From: a bacterium
GTDB taxonomy: Bacteria; CAIWAD01
Direction: 5' to 3'
Assembly (NCBI GenBank): GCA_030685015.1
Contig: JAUXWS010000073.1
Location: 1-18,522, forward strand
Length of the DNA stretch: 18,522 nt
The notes beneath the pieces are model-generated. The model made no database searches. It was not told the origin of the DNA and saw only the letters and a list, made by a program, of their open reading frames with translations. The translations under genes and the position numbers were made by a program. This document shows, piece by piece, positions 1 to 6,458 of the stretch (positions are counted from its first letter, which is position 1; each line of letters starts with the position of its first letter).

Positions 1-19
1 ATGAGACATGGCTGCGTGA

Positions 20-262
20 GGTGAAGGCCGAGGGCCAACCTGTGGTTGGCCCTCGGCCTGAACCAATCACCATGGGGACCGCATCAGGTGATAGGGCCCT
101 CTGTGCGACGGCGGCCGTGAGGCCGCCTAGTTAGGGCCCTGCATGTCTTGGAGAGGGCTTTCTTTGGGCACCTTTCTTTCGCCCGTGAAAGAAAGGTGCG
201 AGAGCGCGGCGCTGGCGCCGCAAGACCCGGTGCCACCACGCGTGACGAGGCCGAAATCAGGG
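20..262. repeat. Structured intergenic repeat, unit 1 (four hairpins)
   Basis: First of three related units. In order it shows: a perfect 16-bp stem with a TGT triloop (25-59); an outer stem AGGGCCCT/AGGGCCCT (93-100 with 133-140) enclosing an inner stem GGCGGCC-GTGA-GGCCGCC (110-127); a 13-bp perfect stem GCACCTTTCTTTC with its complement (168-180 with 187-199, 6-nt loop); and GCGGCGC-TG-GCGCCGC (206-221). Bases 126-230 match 404-508 of unit 2 almost base for base, and similarity continues to 262. The spacer from 263 to 320 holds no gene that I can see. Short open frames crossing the repeat differ between units and are not credible genes. No T-run follows any stem, so these are not ordinary terminators. 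Confidence 0.85.
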
Positions 263-320
263 CCTTGGGGCAAACCCCCATCCTGGCCTTCCCCCTTGCT
301 GGGGAAAGGAGGTCTCCCGC

Positions 321-540
321 GGTGAAGCCGAAGGCTGAACCACTTGCCATTGGCAGCCGGCTCATGTCATCCGGCCCTCTGTCCGACGCCCGCCGTGAGG
401 CGGGCTAGTTAGGGCCGGTGATGTCTTGGAGAGGGCTTTCTTTGGGCACCTTTCTTTCGCCCGTGAAAGAAAGGTGCAAGAGCGCGGCGCTGGCGCCGCA
501 AGACCCGGCGCCGCGACGCGCGACGAGGCCGAAGACAGGG
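321..540. repeat. Structured intergenic repeat, unit 2 (covarying stems)
   Basis: Same module as unit 1, about 278 bases downstream in its conserved core. The first hairpin is the short form AGCC-GAA-GGCT (from 326). The outer stem is CCGGCCCT/AGGGCCGG (371-378 with 411-418) and the inner stem is GCCCGCC-GTGA-GGCGGGC (388-405). Both differ from unit 1 on the two arms in ways that keep pairing. The 13-bp hairpin (446-458 with 465-477) and the GCGGCGC/GCGCCGC hairpin are unchanged. The 541-589 spacer between this unit and the next has no recognisable feature. Confidence 0.85.
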
Positions 541-589
541 ATCAAGTCTGCGCAATGCCGCTTCGCGCGGGACGATTGGGCCGCTTGTT

Positions 590-723
590 GGTGAAGGCCG
601 AAGGCCTGAACCAATTGCCACGGTGTCCGCATCAGGTGCTAGGGCCCTCTGTCCGACGGCGGCCGTGAGGCCGCCTGGTTAGGGCCCTGCATGTCTTGGA
701 GAGGGCTTTCTTTAGCGCGGCGC
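590..723. repeat. Structured intergenic repeat, unit 3 (hairpin deleted)
   Basis: Third unit. It has the triloop hairpin AGGCC-GAA-GGCCT (from 595), the outer stem AGGGCCCT/AGGGCCCT (641-648 with 681-688) and the inner stem GGCGGCC-GTGA-GGCCGCC (658-675). After the shared core ending in TTTCTTT at 713, about 37 bases found in units 1 and 2 are missing. These are the whole 13-bp hairpin and its immediate flanks. The sequence resumes at AGCGCGGCGC and then runs into an unrelated hairpin repeat at 724. Confidence 0.8.
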
Positions 724-753
724 TTGGGATCCCAGCTTTCGCTGGGGTGACAG
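724..753. repeat. Short hairpin repeat upstream of elbB
   Basis: The stem CCCAGC-TTTC-GCTGGG (731-746) is preceded by the palindrome GGGATCCC (726-733) and followed by GGTGACAG. From general knowledge, this pattern resembles a short dispersed palindromic repeat seen between genes in many Proteobacteria. When translated it gives frames reading like VTPAKAGIP. It is fused directly to the truncated third unit of the upstream repeat. There is no T-run, so it is not a classic terminator. It sits 30 bases before the elbB start and could affect that mRNA's 5' end. Confidence 0.6.
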
Positions 754-782
754 GGGCGTTCGCTGGGCGATGGGAGGGAATC

Positions 783-1448
783 ATGGCCAAGAAGGTGGCG
801 GGAGTGCTGGCCGGCTGCGGCTTCCTGGACGGCGCCGAGATCCAGGAGGCGGTGCTCACCCTGCTGGCCCTGGAGCGGCGGGGCCTGGCCATGGCCTGGT
901 TCGCGCCGGACCAGGTCCAGGCCCATGTGGTGGACCACCGGGCCGGGCAACCGGTGGCGGGGGAGAGCCGCAACGTGCTGACGGAGAGCGCCCGCATCGT
1001 GCGGGGCGCCATCCAGCCCCTGGACCGGCTGGATCCGGCCGCCTTCGATGCGCTGGTGCTGCCCGGCGGCTTCGGCGCAGCCAAGAACCTGTGCAGTTTC
1101 GCCTTCGATGGGGCGGGCATGGCCGTGCTGCCGGAGCTGGAGCGCATCGTGCGGGCCTTCCATCAGGCGCGCAAGCCGCAAGGCTTCATCTGCATCGCGC
1201 CGGTGATCGCCGCCCGGGTGCTGGGGGCGGAGGGGGCGCGGCCGCGGGTCACCATCGGCCAGGACGCCGCCACGGCGGAGGCGATCCGCTCCTGGGGCGC
1301 CGAGCACGTGGACTGCGCCCCGGACGGGATCTGCCTGGATGAGCGCAACCGGCTGGTCAGCACCCCGGCCTGGAACGCGGCGGATTCCATTGTCCAGGTG
1401 GCGGCAGGCATCGATTTTCTGGTGGAGCGGTTGACGACATTGGATTGA
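783..1448 (+). CDS. elbB: ElbB-family isoprenoid biosynthesis/glyoxalase protein (DJ-1/PfpI superfamily)
   Basis: The 221-residue product matches the ElbB family (also called ElbB/YhbL) in length and motifs. It opens with a GCGFLDGAEIQEA segment (Gly11-Cys12 onward), has VLPGGFGAAKNL in the middle, and carries the nucleophile-elbow segment GFICIAP with Cys137, the position of the reactive cysteine in DJ-1/PfpI-like proteins. ElbB proteins are cytoplasmic. In E. coli they are linked to isoprenoid metabolism and have weak glyoxalase activity, but the physiological reaction is unsettled. The ATG at 783 is chosen because GGGAGGG lies 4 bases upstream and homology starts at residue 1. An in-frame extension back to 696 runs into the repeat and is unlikely. 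glgC follows on the same strand after 71 bases. Confidence 0.92.
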   Translation: MAKKVAGVLAGCGFLDGAEIQEAVLTLLALERRGLAMAWFAPDQVQAHVVDHRAGQPVAGESRNVLTESARIVRGAIQPLDRLDPAAFDALVLPGGFGAAKNLCSFAFDGAGMAVLPELERIVRAFHQARKPQGFICIAPVIAARVLGAEGARPRVTIGQDAATAEAIRSWGAEHVDCAPDGICLDERNRLVSTPAWNAADSIVQVAAGIDFLVERLTTLD

Positions 1449-1456
1449 TCCCGGCG

Positions 1457-1473
1457 CCGCCCGAGGCGGGCGG
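1457..1473. other. Small hairpin between elbB and glgC
   Basis: CCGCCC-GAGGC-GGGCGG forms a 6-bp GC stem within the 71-base gap. No T-run follows, so it is unlikely to terminate transcription. It may mark mRNA processing or be a chance fold in GC-rich sequence. Confidence 0.3.
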
Positions 1474-1519
1474 AGGATCCGGCGCGGTCGACAAGGGCGG
1501 GAAGCAGAGGGGGGGTCGG

Positions 1520-2758
1520 ATGGATCGGCTGGACCGGGTCGTCACGGTGATCCTGGGCGGTGGACGCGGCACGCGCCTGATGCCGCTCACCATGAAGCGC
1601 TCCAAACCCGCCGTCTCCTTCGGCGGCAAGTACCGCTTGGTGGACATCCCCATCAGCAACTGCCTGCACGCCGGGCTGGGCAAGGTCTTCGTGCTGACCC
1701 AGTTCAACAGCTACAGCCTCAATCGCCACGTCCAGTCCAGCTATGTCATGCGGGACTTCCGCGGCAGCTTCGTCGAGGTCTTCGCGGCCGAACAGACCCT
1801 GGACAATCCGGACTGGTTCCAGGGGACGGCCGACGCCGTGCGCCAGGTGATGCCCCACCTGCGCGCCTACCAGCCCACCCACGTGCTCATCCTTTCCGGC
1901 GACCAGCTCTACTCCATGAACCTGCGCGATTTCATCACCGCCCACATGGACTCGGCCGAGAGCATCACGGTGGCCACAACGGCGGTGGGGCGCGAGAGCG
2001 CCCGCGGTTTCGGCATCATGCGGACCAAGGGCGGCCGCATCACGGAGTTCGTGGAGAAACCCGGGGACGAGGCCCTGCTCGACAGCCTGGCCCAGCCCGA
2101 CGGGCACTTCCTGGCCTCCATGGGCATCTATGTTTTCTGCTTCGACACCCTGGAGCGCCTCCTCACCACCCACCGCTCCTGCACGGACTTCGGGCGCGAG
2201 ATCATCCCCGCCGCCCTCAAGGAGGAGCCGGTGCGCGCCTACCGCCATGAGGGCTACTGGGAGGACATCGGGACGATCCGCTCCTTCTACGAGGCCAACC
2301 TCATGCTCACCAAGCGCGTGCCCGAGGTGGAACTCTACGACCCGGAGCGCCCCATCTACACCAATGCCCGCTACCTGCCGCCCTCGCGCCTGTCCGGCTG
2401 CCAGGTGACGGACAGCCTCATCTGCGATGGCTGCTACATCAACGGGGCCCGCATCGAGCGCTCCATCATCGGCATCCGCTCCGTGATCGGCAACGACACC
2501 GAGATCACCGACTCCATCATCATGGGCGCCGACGAGTACGACTTCCGCAACCCGCCGCCCGGCAAGCTGCCCCAGGCCATCGGCCGCGGCGTGACCATCC
2601 GCCACGCCATCATCGACAAGGGGGCGCGCATCGGCGCCGACGTGCACCTGGTCAACGAGCGGGGATTGGAGGACTACACCGACGACTACGTCCACATCCG
2701 CGAGGGGATCATCGTGGTGCCGCGGGAGACGATGATCCCGTCGGGTTATCGCATCTAG
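1520..2758 (+). CDS. glgC: Glucose-1-phosphate adenylyltransferase (ADP-glucose pyrophosphorylase)
   Basis: Makes ADP-glucose from ATP and glucose-1-phosphate, the committed cytoplasmic step of glycogen synthesis. The 412-residue product has the nucleotidyltransferase signature GGGRGTRL (13-20), the substrate segment KPAVSFGGKYRLVDIPISN (29-47), WFQGTADAVRQ (99-109), SGDQLY with catalytic-type Asp128, VEKP, and GYWEDIGT, followed by a C-terminal left-handed beta-helix. The run LTQFNSYSLNRH and the ending VVPRETMIPSGYRI recall the cyanobacterial/plant subgroup more than the enterobacterial enzyme. The ATG at 1520 has a strong purine-rich site (AGAGGGGGG) upstream. A TTG 75 bases earlier gives only a low-complexity extension. 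The stop TAG lies inside the CTAG end of the adjoining 190-bp element. No glgA or glgB is in the window. Confidence 0.96.
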   Translation: MDRLDRVVTVILGGGRGTRLMPLTMKRSKPAVSFGGKYRLVDIPISNCLHAGLGKVFVLTQFNSYSLNRHVQSSYVMRDFRGSFVEVFAAEQTLDNPDWFQGTADAVRQVMPHLRAYQPTHVLILSGDQLYSMNLRDFITAHMDSAESITVATTAVGRESARGFGIMRTKGGRITEFVEKPGDEALLDSLAQPDGHFLASMGIYVFCFDTLERLLTTHRSCTDFGREIIPAALKEEPVRAYRHEGYWEDIGTIRSFYEANLMLTKRVPEVELYDPERPIYTNARYLPPSRLSGCQVTDSLICDGCYINGARIERSIIGIRSVIGNDTEITDSIIMGADEYDFRNPPPGKLPQAIGRGVTIRHAIIDKGARIGADVHLVNERGLEDYTDDYVHIREGIIVVPRETMIPSGYRI

Positions 2759-2944
2759 CAGCTTGTCGGACTTGGCCGCTTCGCGGTCTTCATCGCCCCA
2801 CCCGACGCTCGCGTCGGGCCTGTCGGTCCCATTCGACGCAGATTTCTTGCGAGCAAATACCATTACGCGACGCGAAATCTCCGCCGAATGGCCCTCGACA
2901 TGGGCGCGAATCCCATCGAAGGCCCAAGCCCGAAAGGCTGCTAG
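2755..2944. mobile_element. 190-bp MITE-like element with terminal inverted repeats
   Basis: The left end CTAGCAGCTTGTCGG (2755-2769) and the inverted right end CTAGCAGCCTTTCGG (read from 2944 to 2930) match at 13 of 15 positions. Inside are a second inverted repeat of 18 bases (2829-2846 with 2874-2891, 16 of 18 matching) and a stem CCCGACGC-TC-GCGTCGGG (2801-2818). It encodes no transposase. An open frame crosses it on each strand, but neither resembles a protein. If the palindromic CTAG is a target duplication, the inverted repeats proper are CAGCTTGTCGG and CAGCCTTTCGG. The combination fits a non-autonomous insertion element. The parent family cannot be named from the sequence. It begins within the glgC stop codon. 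Confidence 0.65.
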
Positions 2945-2974
2945 CCTGTTTGCCTGGCCGGTCATGCATCCCAC

Positions 2975-2999
2975 GGGCCCGGCTCCCCCGGCCGGGTCC
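2975..2999 (-). terminator. GC hairpin after the minus-strand membrane gene pair
   Basis: GGGCCCGGC (2975-2983) pairs with GCCGGGTCC (2991-2999) with one mismatch and a 7-nt loop. It lies 8 bases beyond the stop of the minus-strand membrane gene, where a terminator would be expected. It lacks a U-run, so it would be a weak or Rho-assisted terminator at best. Confidence 0.3.
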
Positions 3000-3006
3000 G
3001 GCGCGA

Positions 3007-3453
3007 TCAGGGGTGGCCGGGTCCAGTCGCGGGGCTGCTGTCCGTCCGGTGCAGGCCGGCCGACAGCCCCAGCGCCGTTCCCACCGCCAGATCCAGCCCG
3101 CCCAGCGCCGCCAGGCCCCAGGGGCTCTCCGCCGCCAGGAGCTTGAGCCAGCTGGAAAGGGCGATCATGGTCGCGATGAGCGCCAGCAGCCGCGGCTGGT
3201 AGACGCGCCAGGCCGGCACCCGTTCCCGCCCGCGCAGCCAGGCCACGTTGGCCGCCAGGATGCGCCGCATGACACGGCGTGCCTTGAACACGCCCAGGGC
3301 CAATCCCAATGGCAGCAACCAGGCGAAGTGCCCCGCGCCGAGGCCCAGGCCGAAGGCGCGGCTGAAGAGGCGCCAGGCGACCAGCAGGAGGATGAGGCTG
3401 GCCAGGCGCAGGACCCAGCCGCCCGCCACGATCAGGGTGTGTCCACTCAGCAT
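3007..3453 (-). CDS. Small integral membrane protein, paralogue of its upstream neighbour
   Basis: I do not recognise the family. The 148-residue product has about four hydrophobic stretches: near residues 8-30 (GGWVLRLASLILLLVAW), 40-56 (FAWLLPLGLALGV), 88-106 (LLALIATMIALSSWLKLL) and 111-133. Between the second and third is a basic segment, KARRVMRRILAANVAWLRGRE, that probably faces the cytoplasm. It aligns along its length with the product of 3487-3957: GGW.LRL, AWLLPL, KAR.VMRR, W..Y.P.L.A.IA.M, LG..DLA, ALL.SAG. The ATG at 3453 is 34 bases after the neighbour's stop and lacks a good Shine-Dalgarno, so translation may depend on the upstream gene. The tail after residue 135 is Pro/Gly-rich and differs from the paralogue. 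Confidence 0.75.
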   Translation of the reverse strand: MLSGHTLIVAGGWVLRLASLILLLVAWRLFSRAFGLGLGAGHFAWLLPLGLALGVFKARRVMRRILAANVAWLRGRERVPAWRVYQPRLLALIATMIALSSWLKLLAAESPWGLAALGGLDLAVGTALGLSAGLHRTDSSPATGPGHP

Positions 3454-3486
3454 GAAGGAAGGTGCAGCGGCGGCGGGGGCGGAATG

Positions 3487-3957
3487 TCAGGGGGATGTCG
3501 GACCGGGCCTCCCGCCGGTTGGCCGGGCCAGGCTCCCCTCGCCGGCTGCCGAGTAGATGCCCGCCGAGGCCAGCAGCGCGGCGGCGATGGCCAGGTCCAT
3601 GGCGCCAAGCAGGGCGGTGGGCAGCGCCCGGCCGGCGAAGATCTGGCGCAGCCAGGCCATCAGCATGACCATGGCGGCGATGAAGGCGAAGAGCTGGGGC
3701 GGGTAGAGCTGCCAGGGCCAGAGGCGGCCGCGGTGGGCGAGCAGGCGGTCCCGGTTCGCCACCATGCGGCGGCGCATGACGAAGCGGGCCTTGCCCCAGC
3801 CCCCGGCCGCCGCCAGGGGCAGCAGCCAGGCGAGGAGGACGGGCTCCAAGCCCAGCTGGAGGGCCTGGCGGAGCAGGACGCCCGTCTTCCACAGCAGGGA
3901 GAGCGCGCCCAGGCGCAGGATCCAGCCGCCCAGCCTCACCAAATGGATTCCACTCAC
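3487..3957 (-). CDS. Small integral membrane protein, first gene of a tandem paralogous pair
   Basis: The 156-residue product has unknown function and the same pattern as the protein at 3007-3453: hydrophobic segments around GGWILRLGALSLL, LLAWLLPLAAAGG, LFAFIAAMVMLMAWL and ALLGAMDLAIAAALLASAG, and a basic loop KARFVMRRRMVANRDRLLAH. I chose the GTG at 3957 because MSGIHLVRLGGW then aligns with MLSGHTLIVAGGW of the paralogue, and because GGGGGCGG lies just upstream. An ATG at 3987 would add ten residues with no counterpart. It is divergent from the formimidoyltransferase gene, with about 110 bases between starts that must hold both promoters. No convincing -35/-10 pair was found there. Confidence 0.75.
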   Translation of the reverse strand: MSGIHLVRLGGWILRLGALSLLWKTGVLLRQALQLGLEPVLLAWLLPLAAAGGWGKARFVMRRRMVANRDRLLAHRGRLWPWQLYPPQLFAFIAAMVMLMAWLRQIFAGRALPTALLGAMDLAIAAALLASAGIYSAAGEGSLARPTGGRPGPTSP

Positions 3958-4067
3958 ACCGCCCCCAATTTTGGCGCAACGTAGCATTGCCCCCGGCCTG
4001 GATGCGGCGGGATGACGAGCGGCTCCTTACCTTGCAGGCCGCCATGCAGATAGATCCGGAGGAAGCC

Positions 4068-5759
4068 ATGCCCGCCATCGTCGAGTGCGTCCCCAACTTC
4101 TCGGAGGGCCGCGACCGCGCCAGGATCGACCAGATCACCGCCGCCATCGCCGCCGTGCCCGGAGTCACCTTGCTGGATGTGGATCCCGGCGCCGCCACCC
4201 ATCGCACCGTCGTCACCTTCACCGGGGATCCCGACAGCGTGCTGGAGGCGGCCTTCCAGGCCATCAAGACCGCGGCCGAGACCATCGACATGCGGCGCCA
4301 CCAGGGCGAGCACGCGCGCATGGGCGCCACCGACGTCTGCCCCTTCGTGCCGGTCTCGGGGATCAGCATGGCGGAGTGCGCGGCCCTGGCCGAGCGGCTG
4401 GGGGAGCGGGTGGGCCGCGAGCTGGAGATCCCCGTCTACCTCTACGAGCAGGCCGCCCGCAGCGAGCAGCGGCGCAATCTGGCCGAAGTGCGCGCCGGCG
4501 AGTATGAGGGCCTGGGCCAGAAGCTGGCCGACCCCGCCTGGCGGCCCGACTTCGGCCCCGCCATCTTCGGCGAGCGCCAGCAGCGCACGGGCGCCACCGT
4601 CATCGGCGCGCGGCCCTTCCTCATCGCCTGGAACTTCAATCTCAACACCCGCGACGCGGCGCGCGCCCACGACGTGGCCATCACCCTGCGCGAGAAGGGC
4701 CGCCTGGCCAAGGATGCCCAGGGCAAGATCCTCAAGGACGCCGCCGGCAACAAGCTGCGCCAGCCGGGCCGCCTGCCCGCCACCAAGTGCGTGGGCTGGT
4801 ACATCCCTGAATTCCGCCGCGCCCAGATCAGCATGAACCTGACCGACTTCCGCGTCACGCCCATGGCCGTCGCCTTTGATGCGGCGGTGGAGGAGGCGGC
4901 CAAGGCGGGTTTGCGCGTGACGGGGGCGGAGGTCGTCGGCCTGGTGCCGCTGGAGGCCCTGCTCGAGGCGGGCCGCCATTACCTGGCCAGGCAGGGGCGC
5001 TGCACGGGCCAGAGCGAGGCCGAGCTGCTGGAGACGGCGGTGCAGAGCATGGGCCTCTCCGAGCTTTACCCCTTCAAGGCCGAGGAGAAGGTGGTGGACT
5101 ACCGCGTGTCCCGACGGAGCGGCCGCCTGGTGGACCTGGACCTGGGCGCTTTCGCCGACCTGCTCGCCTCCGACGCCCCAGCCCCCGGCGGCGGCTCCAC
5201 GGCCGCCCTCTGCGGCGCGTTGGGGGCGGCCCTGGCCGCCATGGTGGCCAACCTGACCCACGGCAAGAAGGGCCTGGGCCGGCATGACGAGGAGATGGAC
5301 CGCGTGGCGGCGGAGGGACAGCGCCTCAAGGCGCGCTTCCTGGGGCTCATGGACGAGGACACGGAGGCCTTCGCCGCCGTGATGGCCGCCATGAAGCTGC
5401 CCAAAGGGAGCGACGAGGAGAGAGCCGTCCGCGGCGCCGCCCTGGAGGAGGCCAACCGGCACGCCACGCTCATCCCTTTCCAGGTGGTGGAGCTGTGCGG
5501 CCCGGCCCTGGAGCTGGCCGTCGCCGTGGCCGCGCGCGGCAATCCCAACAGTCTGTCCGACGCCGGCGTGGCCGCCCTCTGCCTGGGCAGCGCCTGCGAT
5601 GGCGCGGCCATGAACGTGCGCATCAATCTGGCGGGCATCGCCGACAAGGCCTGGGCGGAAGAGATGGACCGCCGCGCGCGCGGGTTGCAGGAGGCCCTCC
5701 ACGCCCGGCGCACGCCGCTGCTGGCCGCCATCGAGGAGCGGCTGGCCTTTCGCGGATGA
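4068..5759 (+). CDS. Bifunctional glutamate formimidoyltransferase / formimidoyl-THF cyclodeaminase
   Basis: Transfers the formimino group from formiminoglutamate (histidine breakdown) to tetrahydrofolate, then releases ammonia to give methenyl-THF. The 563-residue protein has the fused architecture seen in animals and some bacteria. The N-terminal transferase begins IVECVPNFSEGRD (4-16) and has His82 in GEHARMGATDVCP, matching the catalytic His82 reported for the porcine enzyme. The second transferase subdomain runs to about residue 330. A linker then leads to the cyclodeaminase from about residue 355 (VDLDLGAFADLLAS, then APGGGSTAALCGALGAALAAMV). The ATG at 4068 is preferred because homology starts there and GGAGGAAG is placed correctly. 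Frames opening at 3987 lack such a site. No hut genes are in the window. The stop overlaps the next gene's ATG (ATGA). Confidence 0.95.
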   Translation: MPAIVECVPNFSEGRDRARIDQITAAIAAVPGVTLLDVDPGAATHRTVVTFTGDPDSVLEAAFQAIKTAAETIDMRRHQGEHARMGATDVCPFVPVSGISMAECAALAERLGERVGRELEIPVYLYEQAARSEQRRNLAEVRAGEYEGLGQKLADPAWRPDFGPAIFGERQQRTGATVIGARPFLIAWNFNLNTRDAARAHDVAITLREKGRLAKDAQGKILKDAAGNKLRQPGRLPATKCVGWYIPEFRRAQISMNLTDFRVTPMAVAFDAAVEEAAKAGLRVTGAEVVGLVPLEALLEAGRHYLARQGRCTGQSEAELLETAVQSMGLSELYPFKAEEKVVDYRVSRRSGRLVDLDLGAFADLLASDAPAPGGGSTAALCGALGAALAAMVANLTHGKKGLGRHDEEMDRVAAEGQRLKARFLGLMDEDTEAFAAVMAAMKLPKGSDEERAVRGAALEEANRHATLIPFQVVELCGPALELAVAVAARGNPNSLSDAGVAALCLGSACDGAAMNVRINLAGIADKAWAEEMDRRARGLQEALHARRTPLLAAIEERLAFRG

Positions 5760-6370
5760 CCTCACAGCCGAAGTTTCAAGCGGCCCGGCCTGATGCTGAC
5801 AAGGCCCTGCGGGGACGGATCCTGGCCTGTCTGCCCCATGCCATGGCATTTGACGGGGTGGGCTTCCGTTCCGTCGGCATGAAGTACGCCACGGAAGGGG
5901 ATCTGCTTTCCGGCCATGGAGCAAGCTGCTACGGCGGTCGGTGGAATCCACCCGGGATGCGCGCCGTGTACGTCTCCTTGAGTCCTGTCACTGCCGTCAA
6001 GGAGGCCTACCAGCTCTTCCTGCGCAACGGCATTTCTGCTGCCCAGATTCGTCCGCGCGTGCTGGCCGGCCTTCACCTTCGCGTGCAACGCCTCCTGGAT
6101 CTGACAGACACCTCGGTGCGCCGCCGGGTGGGTTTCCGCCTGCGCGACCTGTTGGAGGAATGGGCCGCCATCCAGCACCAGGGAGGTGAGGCCGGGACTC
6201 AAAGCGTGGGCCGGTGTGCCTTCGAGCTTGGTTTCGAGGGACTACTGGCACCCTCGGTCCAAGATCCACATGGAAGCAACTTGGTGGTGTTTCCAGAGCG
6301 CTTGCTGCCGGGAAGCGAGCTGCTGGTGATGGCCGCCGGCGACTTGCCTCCACATCCTCTGGCCTGTTGA
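5756..6370 (+). CDS. RES-domain toxin (ParT/MbcT-like NAD-targeting family)
   Basis: The 204-residue product carries a RES domain. Conserved positions visible are Phe37-Arg38 (GFRSV), YGGRWNPPG (59-67), Tyr72 and Ser74 (VYVSLS) and Glu83 (AVKEAY). Characterised members either degrade NAD+ (MbcT) or ADP-ribosylate phosphoribosyl pyrophosphate synthetase (ParT). Which applies here cannot be told. The ATG at 5756 overlaps the formimidoyltransferase stop by 4 bases and has only a weak upstream site, so expression may depend on read-through from that gene. Codon use is less GC-rich than in its neighbours, suggesting acquisition by transfer. The partner antitoxin follows at 6459, whereas in most RES-Xre pairs the antitoxin comes first. 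The key residues look intact. Confidence 0.85.
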   Translation: MTSQPKFQAARPDADKALRGRILACLPHAMAFDGVGFRSVGMKYATEGDLLSGHGASCYGGRWNPPGMRAVYVSLSPVTAVKEAYQLFLRNGISAAQIRPRVLAGLHLRVQRLLDLTDTSVRRRVGFRLRDLLEEWAAIQHQGGEAGTQSVGRCAFELGFEGLLAPSVQDPHGSNLVVFPERLLPGSELLVMAAGDLPPHPLAC

Positions 6371-6413
6371 CTGCATGCAGTCTTGCATGAAATTTTGCTT
6401 GCAAATTTTCATG
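6369..6413. promoter_or_regulatory. AT-rich palindromic operator/promoter region before the antitoxin
   Basis: Two inverted repeats lie in the only AT-rich stretch of the window: a perfect 14-bp palindrome GACTGCATGCAGTC (6369-6382), which includes part of the toxin's stop codon, and a 28-bp imperfect palindrome (6386-6413) with arms CATGAAATTTTGC and GCAAATTTTCATG (one mismatch). Candidate -35 hexamers TTGACT (6367) and TTGCAT (6384) are present, but no convincing -10 can be fixed. By analogy with other Xre antitoxins, these are likely autoregulatory binding sites. Confidence 0.6.
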
Positions 6414-6458
6414 TAAAAGAGCACATTCGACTTGAGGCAATGGATATGGGGGTGTAGC

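Noticed and set aside
84-668. Small protein-coding genes in the repeat region, some with similar N-termini
   Set aside because: The frames follow the repeat, change between copies and lack Shine-Dalgarno sites. The stem covariation points to structure and not to coding.
20-723. CRISPR array
   Set aside because: Units are over 200 bases, only three are present, spacers are irregular and each unit contains several hairpins. No cas gene is nearby.
2763-3146. A plus-strand protein after glgC (127 codons)
   Set aside because: Its first half is the inverted-repeat element and its second half is antisense to the minus-strand membrane gene. It has no ribosome site or family match.
1163-4369. A very long minus-strand open frame (1068 codons) opposite elbB, glgC and the formimidoyltransferase
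   Set aside because: It is antisense to well-supported genes, low in complexity and rich in Pro/Ala/Gly/Arg/His, as expected for the mirror of GC-rich codons. Its middle crosses the 190-bp element.
3954-5951. A 665-codon minus-strand open frame
   Set aside because: It lies antisense to the formimidoyltransferase-cyclodeaminase, has a His/Gly/Ala-rich composition with no domain, and is explained by third-position GC bias.
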